A DNA stretch of 64,000 nt from Streptomyces sp. NBC_01314 (GTDB lineage Bacteria; Actinomycetota; Actinomycetes; Streptomycetales; Streptomycetaceae): contig NZ_CP108394.1 in assembly GCF_041435215.1 (NCBI RefSeq), forward strand, positions 8,928,001 to 8,992,000. The letters run 5' to 3'. The notes beneath the pieces were generated by a model. That model made no database searches. It worked only from the letters and a program-made list of their open reading frames with translations, and was not told the DNA's origin. Numbering within the stretch: the first letter of the stretch is position 1; every line of letters begins with the position of its first letter. A program made the translations under genes and the position numbers. Below are positions 44,541 to 53,306 of this stretch, in pieces.

Positions 44541-46079
44541 TCAGTTCTCTTCTTCGAGCCAGCCCATGGTCCGCTCGACGGCCTTGAGCCAGCTCTTGTA
44601 CTCACGGTCGCGGGTCTCCGCGTCCATGCGGGGGGTCCACTCGGCGGCCCGCCGCCAGTTGGCGCGCAGTTCGTCGGTGTTGGTCCAGAAGCCGACGGCG
44701 AGACCGGCGGCGTAGGCGGCGCCGAGGCAGGTGGTCTCGGCGACCATCGGGCGCACCACGGGGGCGTCGAGGAAGTCCGAGAGGGTCTGCATCAGCAGGT
44801 TGTTGGAGGTCATGCCGCCGTCGACCTTGAGGGCCGCGAGCTCGACGCCCGAGTCCTTGGTCATGGCGTCCGTGATCTCACGGGTCTGCCAGGCGGTGGC
44901 CTCCAGGACGGCGCGCGCGAGGTGCGCCTTGGTGACGTACCGGGTGAGACCGGCGATGACACCGCGGGCGTCGGAGCGCCAGTACGGGGCGAACAGACCG
45001 GAGAAGGCCGGCACGAAGTACGCGCCGCCGTTGTCCTCGACCGTGAGCGCCAGCGTCTCGATCTCGGCGGCGGTGGAGATGAGGCCCATCTGGTCGCGCA
45101 TCCACTGCACCAGCGAACCGGTGACGGCGATCGAGCCCTCCAGCGCGTAGACCGGCTTCTGGTCGCCGATCCGGTAGCCGACCGTGGTCAGCAGGCCGCT
45201 GTAGGAGTTGATGATCTTCTCGCCGGTGTTCAGCAGCATGAACGTTCCGGTGCCGTACGTGGACTTGGCCTCGCCCTCCTCGAAGCAGGTCTGGCCGAAC
45301 AGGGCCGCCTGCTGGTCGCCGAGCGCGGAGGCGACCGGGATGCCGCCGAGCAGGTCGCCGAGCCGCCCGCCGGTGACCTCGCCGTACACCTCGGCGGAGG
45401 AGCGGATCTCGGGGAGCATCGACAGCGGGACGCCGATGGACTCGGCGATCTTCTCGTCCCACTCCAGTGTGTGCAGGTTCATCAGCATGGTGCGGGAGGC
45501 GTTGGTGACGTCGGTGTAGTGCTTGCCGCCGTCGACACCACCCGTCAGGTTCCAGATGACCCAGCTGTCCATGGTGCCGAAGAGGATGTCGCCGGCCTCG
45601 GCGCGCTCGCGCAGACCCTCGACGTTGTCCAGCAGCCAGCGGGCCTTCGGACCGGCGAAGTACGAGGCCAGCGGCAGGCCGGTCTCGCGGCGGAAGCGGT
45701 CCTGGCCGACGTTGCGGCCGAGCTCCCGGCAGAGCGCGTCGGTGCGGGTGTCCTGCCAGACGATGGCGTTGTGGACGGGCTCACCGGTGTTCTTGTCCCA
45801 GAGCAGCGTGGTCTCGCGCTGGTTGGTGATGCCGATGGCCTTGATGTCGTCGCTGGTGATGCCGGCCTTCGCGATGGCCCCGGCGACGACCTCCTCGACG
45901 TTGGTCCAGATCTCGGTGGCGTTGTGCTCCACCCAGCCCGGCTTCGGGAAGATCTGCTCGTGCTCCTTCTGGTCGACGGAGACGATGCGCCCGTCGCGGT
46001 CGAAGACGATGCAGCGGCTGGAGGTGGTGCCCTGGTCGATGGCGGCGATGAAGGGCCCGGCGGTGTGGGCGTCGGTCAC
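44541..46079 (-). CDS. glpK: Glycerol kinase
   Basis: A 512-residue FGGY kinase that converts glycerol to glycerol-3-phosphate. [16 protein letters not shown] is the phosphate-1 motif, and [14 protein letters not shown] and [12 protein letters not shown] are glycerol kinase signatures. [15 protein letters not shown] closes the nucleotide site. The GTG at 46077-46079 follows CAGGAG. It lies between glpF and glpD in one operon. Confidence 0.97.
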   Translation of the reverse strand: MTDAHTAGPFIAAIDQGTTSSRCIVFDRDGRIVSVDQKEHEQIFPKPGWVEHNATEIWTNVEEVVAGAIAKAGITSDDIKAIGITNQRETTLLWDKNTGEPVHNAIVWQDTRTDALCRELGRNVGQDRFRRETGLPLASYFAGPKARWLLDNVEGLRERAEAGDILFGTMDSWVIWNLTGGVDGGKHYTDVTNASRTMLMNLHTLEWDEKIAESIGVPLSMLPEIRSSAEVYGEVTGGRLGDLLGGIPVASALGDQQAALFGQTCFEEGEAKSTYGTGTFMLLNTGEKIINSYSGLLTTVGYRIGDQKPVYALEGSIAVTGSLVQWMRDQMGLISTAAEIETLALTVEDNGGAYFVPAFSGLFAPYWRSDARGVIAGLTRYVTKAHLARAVLEATAWQTREITDAMTKDSGVELAALKVDGGMTSNNLLMQTLSDFLDAPVVRPMVAETTCLGAAYAAGLAVGFWTNTDELRANWRRAAEWTPRMDAETRDREYKSWLKAVERTMGWLEEEN

Positions 46080-46179
46080 GGTGTGCTCCTGAAAGTTCAC
46101 TGGGTATGGGGCTGTACGTACGGCGCGTGCTGAGCGTTTCGCGGGATCACGGATTTCGGGATCCTGCGGCTCGGTGCTC

Positions 46180-46986
46180 TTAAGCGAAGGCGACGTTGTA
46201 GATGCCTGCAGCGATGGCGGCGCCGAGCAGGGGGCCGACCACCGGGACCCAGGCGTAGCTCCAGTCGGAGCCGCCCTTGTTGGGCAGGGACAGAAGGGCG
46301 TGGACGATACGCGGACCGAGGTCACGGGCCGGGTTGATCGCGTAACCGGTCGGGCCACCGAGGGACAGACCGATGGCGACCACGACGAGCGCGGTGATCA
46401 GGGCGCCGAGAGTACCGAGACCCTTGTTGTCGTCGTTCAAACCCTGCGTCAGGACCGCCAGGACGAGCACGATGGTGCCGATGACCTCGGTGGCGACGTT
46501 CTGTACCGCGTTCCGGATCTCGGGGCCGGTGGAGAAGATGCCGAGCACGGGGCCGGCGCCGGCCTCCCGGGCCTCGACGGACTTGGCCTTGGCCTTGGCG
46601 CCCTTCGCGGCCGGCTCGCCGACGATGTCCTTGTCGGTGAGGTGGGCGTGGAACTGGCCGTAGTAGGCGACCCAGACCAGTGCGGCACCGATCATGGCGC
46701 CGAGCAGCTGCCCGCCCCAGTAGATCGGGACGTCACTCCACGGGATGCCGTTCTTCTTCAGCGCGAGCGCGAGGGTCACGGCCGGGTTGAGGTGGGCGCC
46801 GGAGAGCGGCGCGGAGGTGTAGACGGCCGTCAGCACGGCGAAGCCCCACCCGAAGGTGATGGCGAGCCAACCGGCGTTACGGGCCTTGGAGGCCTTCAGC
46901 GTCACAGCGGCGCAGACGCCACCGCCGAGCAGGATGAGTATGGCGGTACCGATGGTCTCGCCGATGAAGATGTCGGAGCTGGACAC
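46180..46986 (-). CDS. glpF: Glycerol facilitator (aquaporin family)
   Basis: A 268-residue MIP channel with six membrane helices. The two half-helix motifs are intact: [10 protein letters not shown] and [12 protein letters not shown]; the Asp after the second NPA motif marks a glyceroporin. An insertion with a Lys/Ala-rich loop ([18 protein letters not shown]) lies between helices 3 and 4. First gene of the glycerol operon, with GTG start and an AAAGGAG site. Confidence 0.95.
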   Translation of the reverse strand: MSSSDIFIGETIGTAILILLGGGVCAAVTLKASKARNAGWLAITFGWGFAVLTAVYTSAPLSGAHLNPAVTLALALKKNGIPWSDVPIYWGGQLLGAMIGAALVWVAYYGQFHAHLTDKDIVGEPAAKGAKAKAKSVEAREAGAGPVLGIFSTGPEIRNAVQNVATEVIGTIVLVLAVLTQGLNDDNKGLGTLGALITALVVVAIGLSLGGPTGYAINPARDLGPRIVHALLSLPNKGGSDWSYAWVPVVGPLLGAAIAAGIYNVAFA

Positions 46987-47115
46987 CCGCGACTCCTTTG
47001 TCCTTCGTCCAGGGGAAGTCGAACCCCGGGTCCCACCGGTGGTTCGTGCTCTCGTTGGCTGAGAGCGATGTCGGCCCGTGGCGTCGTGACACTCTAGCGC
47101 CTATTGCCGGTAGGT

Positions 47116-47132
47116 GTTCGACAATGTCGACC
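47116..47132. promoter_or_regulatory. Putative GylR operator upstream of glpF
   Basis: GTTCGACAATGTCGACC nearly matches the perfect palindrome before gylR, differing mainly in the last half-site. It is about 130 bp upstream of the glpF start and probably mediates glycerol-dependent control. Confidence 0.6.
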
Positions 47133-47270
47133 GATGGACGGGAGTCTCACTGGGGGGTCAGTGGCTCGTCAAGGGTCCGGCAGACGAAACACTGCCGTTG
47201 TTGATTGTTGTTGGTTATTGATCCCGGGGTGGGTGTGGCGTGTGTGCACCTGTGTGCCTGGACGCCGAAA

Positions 47271-47300
47271 AGGCCGGGACACCCTGTGGTGTCCCGGCCT
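47271..47300 (-). terminator. gylR terminator
   Basis: Perfect 13-bp arms at 47271-47283 and 47288-47300, followed on the minus strand by TTTT. It lies 29 bp after the gylR stop. Confidence 0.85.
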
Positions 47301-47328
47301 CTCCGGTCGATCGAGGTCCTGCGCCAGG

Positions 47329-48093
47329 TCAGAACCGTCCGGCGCCCAGGTCGCGCGACACCGCGCGGGCGCAGTCCCGTACGGCCGCGATCAGCTCGGA
47401 GCGCAGCTCGCCCTCGCGGCACAGCCGCTCCACGGCACCGGTGATGCCGACCGCGCCGACGGGCATGCGCCGCCGGTCGTGGATGGGGGCGGCGATGGAC
47501 GCCACCCCCTCCCAGGTCTCCTCGACGTCGGCCGCGTACCCGCGCGCGCGGGTGATGTCCAGGACGCCCTCGAAGTCGTCCAGCGTGTGCACGGTCCGGT
47601 CGGTGAACGCCTTGCGCTCGGCCTCCAGGACCTCGCTGTGCGCCACCGGGTCGTACGCCGCGAGGACCTTGCCCAGGGCTGTGGAGTGCAGCGGCTGCAT
47701 GGCCCCTATCTCCAGGACCTGCCGGCTGTCGTCGGGCCGGAAGACGTGGTGCACGATCAGCACGCCCTGCTGGTGCAGGACCCCCAGATGGACGCTCTCG
47801 CCGCTGGAACGGGCCAGGTCGTCCGTCCAGACCAGGGCGCGCGCCCGCAGCTCGTGGACGTCCAGGTACGTGGTCCCGAGCCGCAGCAGCTCCGCGCCCA
47901 GCTGGTAGCGCCCGGAGGCGTCGTCCTGCTCGACGAACCCCTCGTGCTGCAGCGTGCGCAGTATGCCGTGGGCGGTGCCCTTGGCGAGGCCCAGCGACGA
48001 GGCGATGTCCGACAGGCCGAGCCGCCGTTCGCCGCCTCCGAGCAACCGCAGCATCGCGGCCGCCCGTTCGAGCGACTGGATGTTCCGTGCCAT
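47329..48093 (-). CDS. gylR: IclR-family glycerol operon regulator GylR
   Basis: A 254-residue regulator, the same length as S. coelicolor GylR. The N-terminal winged helix (LGLSDIASSLGLAKGTAHGILRTL) is followed by the IclR effector domain, with LHSTALGKVLAAY and GYAADVEETWEGVASIAAPI. It represses the adjacent glpFKD operon and itself, released by glycerol-3-phosphate in the known system. The ATG at 48091-48093 follows GGAGGCAGG. Confidence 0.95.
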   Translation of the reverse strand: MARNIQSLERAAAMLRLLGGGERRLGLSDIASSLGLAKGTAHGILRTLQHEGFVEQDDASGRYQLGAELLRLGTTYLDVHELRARALVWTDDLARSSGESVHLGVLHQQGVLIVHHVFRPDDSRQVLEIGAMQPLHSTALGKVLAAYDPVAHSEVLEAERKAFTDRTVHTLDDFEGVLDITRARGYAADVEETWEGVASIAAPIHDRRRMPVGAVGITGAVERLCREGELRSELIAAVRDCARAVSRDLGAGRF

Positions 48094-48475
48094 CGCCGTC
48101 CTGCCTCCGTCCCCTTCGGCCGCCGTACGCGACTGAACTTCCATCGTTCGGCAATGTCGAACACTACCGGTCGTTGACGACCTCCCGCCAATGGCCGTCA
48201 ACAGCTTTTCGGCCACACCCGTCGCGCGGTGACGTTCCCGTGGCCGTCGGGTGTCTGTTCGACGGTCATGTGATCGTGGGGTGTGCGTGCGGTGCCGGAG
48301 CGGTGTCCGTCGTTCATTTCGTCGTCGGAGTAAACCGCACTCGGACGCGTACGCCACGCCCGTCCGTCCCGTGGACTCTCCTGACCATCCGTGGCGCTCC
48401 GGGCTACCCTTGCGGCGTGCGCCTTCCATGAGAAGCCGCAAAGCCGACAGCCGTCGCACTCCAGGGAGCAGCTCC
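48094..48475. other. gylR-metH divergent intergenic region
   Basis: This 382-bp region contains the GylR operator at 48146-48162 and, for metH, a TACCCT -10 candidate at 48405-48410. I looked for SAM-box and cobalamin riboswitch cores and saw neither. Confidence 0.6.
48146..48162. promoter_or_regulatory. GylR operator at the gylR promoter
   Basis: GTTCG-N7-CGAAC is a perfect palindrome about 53 bp before the gylR start. A near copy lies before glpF. Confidence 0.65.
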
Positions 48476-51400
48476 ATGGCCTCGTTGCCGAACACGTCCC
48501 CTTCGTCCGCCGCCTCCGGCCGGGCCCGATCCGAGGCCCTGCGCGAGGCCCTCGCCACCCGTGTGGTGGTCGCCGACGGCGCGATGGGCACGATGCTTCA
48601 GGCGCAGGACCCCACACTGGAGGACTTCCAGCAGCTGGAGGGCTGCAACGAGGTCCTCAACGCCACCCGCCCCGACATCGTCCGCTCGGTGCACTCCGCG
48701 TACTTCGACGCGGGCGTCGACTGCGTCGAGACCAACACCTTCGGCGCGAACCTCACCGCATTGGGTGAGTACGACATCGCCGAGCGCACCGCCGAGCTGT
48801 CCGAGGCCGGCGCCCGCATCGCCCGCGAGACGGCCGACGAGTTCGCCGCGCGCGACGGCCGCCCGCGCTGGGTGCTGGGCTCCATCGGTCCGGGCACCAA
48901 GCTGCCCACCCTCGGCCACACCACCTTCACCGCCATCCGGGACGCCTACCAGCAGAACGCCGAGGGCCTGCTGGCCGGCGGCGCCGACGCACTGCTGGTG
49001 GAGACGACCCAGGACCTGCTGCAGACGAAGGCCTCCGTCATCGCCGCGCGCCGCGCGATGCGGACGGCCGGATACGACGTCCCCCTGATCGTCTCGGTGA
49101 CGGTCGAGACGACGGGCACCATGCTGCTCGGCTCGGAGATCGGCGCCGCGCTGACGGCGCTGGAACCGCTGGGCATCGACATGATCGGCCTGAACTGCGC
49201 GACCGGCCCCGCCGAGATGAGCGAGCACCTGCGCTATCTGGCCCGCCACTCCCGCATCCAGTTGTCCTGCATGCCCAACGCCGGTCTGCCGGTGCTGACC
49301 AAGGACGGCGCCCACTACCCGCTGACGGCCCCCGAACTCGCCGACGCCCAGGAGAACTTCGTCCGCGAGTACGGCCTCTCCCTCGTCGGCGGCTGTTGCG
49401 GTACCACCCCCGAGCACCTGCGTCAGGTCGTCGAGCGCGTCCGGGACCTCGCGCCCGCCGCGCGCGCCCCGCGCCCCGAGCCTGGCGCCGCCTCCCTCTA
49501 CCAGACGGTCCCGTTCCGCCAGGACACCTCGTACATGGCGATCGGCGAGCGGACGAACGCCAACGGTTCGAAGAAGTTCCGTGACGCGATGCTGGAGGCC
49601 CGCTGGGACGACTGTGTGGAGATGGCCCGCGACCAGATCCGCGAGGGCGCCCACATGCTCGACCTGTGTGTCGACTACGTGGGCCGCGACGGTGTCGCCG
49701 ACATGGCCGAACTCGCCGGGCGTTTCGCCACCGCCTCCACCCTCCCCATCGTGCTGGACTCCACCGAAGTGCCCGTCATCCGGGCCGGGTTGGAGAAGCT
49801 CGGCGGCCGTGCGGTCATCAACTCCGTCAACTACGAGGACGGCGACGGTCCCGAGTCCCGCTTCGCCAGGGTCACCGCGCTCGCCCAGGAGCACGGCGCC
49901 GCGCTGATCGCGCTGACCATCGACGAGGAGGGCCAGGCCCGCACCCCGGAGAAGAAGGTCGAGATCGCCGAACGGCTCATCGACGACCTGACCGGCAACT
50001 GGGGCATCCACGAGTCGGACATCCTCATCGACACCCTGACCTTCACCATCTGCACCGGTCAGGAGGAGTCCCGCAAGGACGGCATCGCCACCATCGAGGC
50101 GATCCGCGAACTCAAGCGCCGCCGCCCCGAGGTGCAGACGACGCTGGGGCTGTCGAACATCTCCTTCGGCCTCAATCCGGCCGCCCGTGTCCTCCTCAAC
50201 TCCGTCTTCCTCGACGAGTGCGCGAAGGCGGGCCTGGACTCGGCGATCGTGCACGCCTCGAAGATCCTGCCGATCGCCCGCTTCAGCGAGGAGGAGGTCC
50301 AGACCGCTCTCGACCTCATCCACGACCGCCGCGCCGAGGGCTACGACCCCCTCCAGAAGCTCATGGCACTGTTCGAGGGCGCCACCACCAAGTCGCTGAA
50401 GGCCGGCAGGGCCGAGGAGCTGGCCGCCCTCCCGCTGGACGAGCGCCTCAAGCGCCGCATCATCGACGGCGAGAAGAACGGCCTGGAGGCCGACCTCGAC
50501 GAGGCCCTCCAAACCCGCCCGGCCCTCGACATCGTCAACGACACCCTCCTGGACGGCATGAAGGTCGTCGGTGAACTCTTCGGCTCCGGACAGATGCAGC
50601 TGCCGTTCGTGCTGCAGTCCGCCGAGGTCATGAAGACCGCGGTCGCCCACCTCGAACCGCACATGGAGAAGTCGGACGCCGAGGGCAAGGGCACCATCGT
50701 GCTGGCCACCGTCCGCGGCGACGTCCACGACATCGGCAAGAACCTCGTCGACATCATCCTGTCCAACAACGGCTACAACGTCGTCAACCTCGGCATCAAG
50801 CAGCCGGTCTCCGCGATCCTCGACGCGGCCAAGGAGCACCGGGCCGACGTCATCGGCATGTCCGGCCTCCTGGTCAAGTCCACGGTGATCATGAAGGAGA
50901 ACCTGGAGGAGCTGAACCAGCGCGGCATGGCCGCCGACTACCCGGTCATCCTCGGCGGCGCCGCCCTCACCCGCGCCTACGTCGAGCAGGACCTGTACGA
51001 GATCTACGGGGGCGAGGTCCGCTACGCCCGCGACGCCTTCGAGGGCCTGCGTCTGATGGACGCCCTCATCGGCGTCAAACGCGGCGTGCCGGGGGCGGCC
51101 CTGCCCGAGCTGAGGCAGCGTCGGGTACGGGCCACGGCCACGGCCACGGCGGTCGAGGAACGCCCGGAGGAGGGCCACGTCCGCTCCGACGTCGCCACCG
51201 ACAACCCCGTCCCCACGCCGCCGTTCCGGGGCACCCGCGTCGTCAAGGGCATCCAGCTCAAGGAGTACGCCACCTGGCTGGACGAGGGCGCCCTCTTCAA
51301 GGGTCAGTGGGGGCTCAAGCAGGCCCGCACCGGCGACGGGCCGACCTACGAGGAGCTCGTCGAGACCGAGGGCCGGCCCCGGCTGCGCGGCCTGCTGGAC

Positions 51401-52003
51401 AAGCTGCAGACCGACAACCTCCTCGAAGCGGCCGTCGTCTACGGCTACTTCCCCTGCGTCTCCAAGGACGACGACCTGATCATCCTGGACGACGCCGGCA
51501 ACGAACGGACCCGGTTCTCCTTCCCGCGCCAGCGCCGCGGCCGCCGGCTGTGCCTGGCCGACTTCTTCCGCCCGGAGGAGTCCGGCGAGACCGACGTGGT
51601 CGGCCTCCAGGTCGTCACCGTCGGCTCCCGCATCGGCGAGGAGACCGCCAAGCTCTTCGAGTCCAACTCTTACCGCGACTACCTCGAACTGCACGGCCTG
51701 TCCGTGCAGCTGGCCGAGGCCCTCGCCGAGTACTGGCACGCCCGCGTGCGCTCGGAGCTGGGCTTCGCCGGGGAGGACCCGGCCGTGATCGAAGACATGT
51801 TCGACCTCAAGTACCGGGGTGCCCGCTTCTCCCTCGGCTACGGCGCCTGTCCCGACCTGGAGGACCGCGCCAAGATCGCGGAACTGCTGGAGCCCGAGCG
51901 GATCGGCGTACAGCTCTCGGAGGAGTTCCAGCTCCACCCCGAGCAGTCCACCGACGCGATCGTGATCCACCACCCCGAGGCGAAGTACTTCAACGCGCGC
52001 TAG
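48476..52003 (+). CDS. metH: Cobalamin-dependent methionine synthase
   Basis: A 1175-residue modular enzyme that transfers the methyl group of methyltetrahydrofolate to homocysteine via cobalamin. Order: homocysteine/zinc domain (VADGAMGTMLQAQDP; zinc Cys pair in VGGCCGTTPEH near 305), folate domain (IGERTNANGSKKF), B12 domain (DVHDIGKN near 748, His is the cobalt ligand) and C-terminal reactivation domain (FSLGYGACPD near 1118, SAM binding). A short Ala/Thr-rich linker precedes the last domain. The ATG at 48476 follows CAGGGAG; an ATG at 48428 is in frame. It is beside salvage genes but transcribed alone. Confidence 0.97.
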   Translation: MASLPNTSPSSAASGRARSEALREALATRVVVADGAMGTMLQAQDPTLEDFQQLEGCNEVLNATRPDIVRSVHSAYFDAGVDCVETNTFGANLTALGEYDIAERTAELSEAGARIARETADEFAARDGRPRWVLGSIGPGTKLPTLGHTTFTAIRDAYQQNAEGLLAGGADALLVETTQDLLQTKASVIAARRAMRTAGYDVPLIVSVTVETTGTMLLGSEIGAALTALEPLGIDMIGLNCATGPAEMSEHLRYLARHSRIQLSCMPNAGLPVLTKDGAHYPLTAPELADAQENFVREYGLSLVGGCCGTTPEHLRQVVERVRDLAPAARAPRPEPGAASLYQTVPFRQDTSYMAIGERTNANGSKKFRDAMLEARWDDCVEMARDQIREGAHMLDLCVDYVGRDGVADMAELAGRFATASTLPIVLDSTEVPVIRAGLEKLGGRAVINSVNYEDGDGPESRFARVTALAQEHGAALIALTIDEEGQARTPEKKVEIAERLIDDLTGNWGIHESDILIDTLTFTICTGQEESRKDGIATIEAIRELKRRRPEVQTTLGLSNISFGLNPAARVLLNSVFLDECAKAGLDSAIVHASKILPIARFSEEEVQTALDLIHDRRAEGYDPLQKLMALFEGATTKSLKAGRAEELAALPLDERLKRRIIDGEKNGLEADLDEALQTRPALDIVNDTLLDGMKVVGELFGSGQMQLPFVLQSAEVMKTAVAHLEPHMEKSDAEGKGTIVLATVRGDVHDIGKNLVDIILSNNGYNVVNLGIKQPVSAILDAAKEHRADVIGMSGLLVKSTVIMKENLEELNQRGMAADYPVILGGAALTRAYVEQDLYEIYGGEVRYARDAFEGLRLMDALIGVKRGVPGAALPELRQRRVRATATATAVEERPEEGHVRSDVATDNPVPTPPFRGTRVVKGIQLKEYATWLDEGALFKGQWGLKQARTGDGPTYEELVETEGRPRLRGLLDKLQTDNLLEAAVVYGYFPCVSKDDDLIILDDAGNERTRFSFPRQRRGRRLCLADFFRPEESGETDVVGLQVVTVGSRIGEETAKLFESNSYRDYLELHGLSVQLAEALAEYWHARVRSELGFAGEDPAVIEDMFDLKYRGARFSLGYGACPDLEDRAKIAELLEPERIGVQLSEEFQLHPEQSTDAIVIHHPEAKYFNAR

Positions 52004-52037
52004 CGCTCCGCTCACCGGCGGTGCGTTGTCCACGGGT

Positions 52038-52073
52038 CCGTTGTGGCCGGTCGCGCAGTTCCCCGCGCCCCTT
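52038..52073. repeat. Dispersed extragenic repeat, copy 3
   Basis: GTTGTGGCCGGTCGCGCAGT followed by TCCCCGCGCCCCTT, after the metH stop. It is a well-preserved copy of the family also seen near 10161, 24157 and 60362. Confidence 0.65.
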
Positions 52074-52121
52074 GCGGGCGCGGTGCTGCCTCGCCCGAAG
52101 GCGCTTTCCCGCGCGGCGCCG

Positions 52122-52127
52122 TAGACT
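52122..52127 (+). promoter_or_regulatory. -10 candidate for the HAD gene
   Basis: TAGACT fits TANNNT. Transcription would start near 52134, immediately before a stable hairpin. Confidence 0.4.
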
Positions 52128-52139
52128 GGACGGTCCACC

Positions 52140-52172
52140 GCAGGCCGGTTCCCCATCCGGGAACCGGCCTGC
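52140..52172 (+). terminator. 14-bp stem hairpin in the HAD gene leader
   Basis: Perfect arms at 52140-52153 and 52159-52172 with loop CATCC. It ends 10 bp before the AAGGAGG site of the HAD gene. It could end metH transcripts or, if the nearby -10 is real, protect or attenuate the HAD message. Confidence 0.55.
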
Positions 52173-52196
52173 TCGTCCCACAAGGAGGTGCGCCGG

Positions 52197-52901
52197 ATGA
52201 CCACGACGATCCCCGCGCTAGGAACCCGTACGGCCGAAGGCTCCGCGCTGCAGGCCGTGCTCCTCGACATGGACGGCACCCTGGTGGACACCGAGGGGTT
52301 CTGGTGGGACGTGGAGGTCGAGATCTTCGCCGGCCTCGGCCACACCCTCGACGACTCCTGGCGCCATGTCGTGGTCGGCGGCCCCATGAGCCGCAGCGCG
52401 GGCTTCCTGATCGAGGCCACCGGCGCCGACATCACCTTCCCCGAGCTGAGCGTGCTGCTCAACGACGGCTTCGAGGCCCGTATCGAGCAGGCGCTGCCCC
52501 TGATGCCCGGCGCCTCCAGACTCCTCGCCGAACTCGCCGCGCACGGCGTCCCCACGGCCCTGGTCTCCGCCTCGCACCGGCGCATCATCGACCGCGTCCT
52601 GGCCTCCCTGGGTGCCCAGCACTTCGCGCTGACCGTCGCGGGCGACGAGGTCGAGCGGACCAAGCCGTTCCCCGACCCCTACCTCCTCGCGGCCTCCGGC
52701 CTCGGCGCGGATCCGGCCCGGTGCGCGGTCATCGAGGACACCGCGACCGGCGTCGCCGCCGCCGAGGCCGCCGGCTGCCATGTGGTTGCCGTCCCGTCCG
52801 TGGCCCCCATCGCCCCTGCCGTCCGGCGCACCGTCGTGACCTCGCTGGAAGAGGTCGACCTGCCCTTTCTGCGCGGCCTGATGACGACGACGGGCCATTG
52901 A
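52197..52901 (+). CDS. HAD-superfamily phosphatase (subfamily IA)
   Basis: A 234-residue cytoplasmic hydrolase. LLDMDGTLVDT (nucleophile Asp24, acid Asp26), TALVSASHRRI (motif II), KPFPDPYLLAASGLG (motif III Lys) and CAVIEDTATGVAAA (motif IV) are all intact. It resembles beta-phosphoglucomutase or sugar phosphatases; substrate unknown. The ATG at 52197 follows AAGGAGG at good spacing. Confidence 0.92.
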   Translation: MTTTIPALGTRTAEGSALQAVLLDMDGTLVDTEGFWWDVEVEIFAGLGHTLDDSWRHVVVGGPMSRSAGFLIEATGADITFPELSVLLNDGFEARIEQALPLMPGASRLLAELAAHGVPTALVSASHRRIIDRVLASLGAQHFALTVAGDEVERTKPFPDPYLLAASGLGADPARCAVIEDTATGVAAAEAAGCHVVAVPSVAPIAPAVRRTVVTSLEEVDLPFLRGLMTTTGH

Positions 52902-53306
52902 AAGCGCAAGAAATTCCAAGATCACGCACAGCGCCCCGCGCCGGGAATTCGGTCCGCTCGCAATGACTGAATTCCCGGACCCGGGAACCCCTTTCCGCCT
53001 GTGACGTTTACCACTCCCGCGGGGCTCCGGGCGACCTCCGGACGCGTTCAATCCCCGCATTCAGGGGTGTTCAGCATGACCTTGTGTCCCGATTGGTGAA
53101 GCGTGCACCCAAACATTCCGTGCCCGCTACACCGTTTGTGTCCACACCCGGTTCCGCAGCGTGAGGGGAACTCAACTCCGGTGCGCGCGGGCCTTTCTGG
53201 CGGTGCGGGCTAACCTCGACACGAGAACATCGCCGTACCTCCCGTGACGCGCTCGCACCACCCCGCCGGCCCCCGTCCCGGAACACAGCTCTGGAGAAAC
53301 TCGAGC
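52902..53306. other. Intergenic region before the peptide-binding lipoproteins
   Basis: A 405-bp region with noticeably lower G+C. It has an inverted repeat CCGGGAATTC/GAATTCCCGG (52941-52950 and 52969-52978), a possible weak terminator of the HAD gene, and a TAACCT -10 candidate at 53211-53216 for the lipoprotein gene. No gene is seen. Confidence 0.6.

Larger units (their letters stand above)
46987..47328. other. Intergenic region: glp promoter side and gylR 3' end
   Basis: This 342-bp region holds the leader of glpF, a GylR-type operator half-match near 47116, and the gylR terminator at 47271-47300. I see no further gene in it. Confidence 0.7.

Noticed and set aside
48094..48475. SAM or cobalamin riboswitch before metH
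   Set aside because: I looked for the conserved cores and found no convincing match.
48404..52663. A 1419-codon open frame on the minus strand opposite metH
   Set aside because: Antisense to a clear MetH with all four domains; composition is typical of a shadow frame in high-GC DNA.
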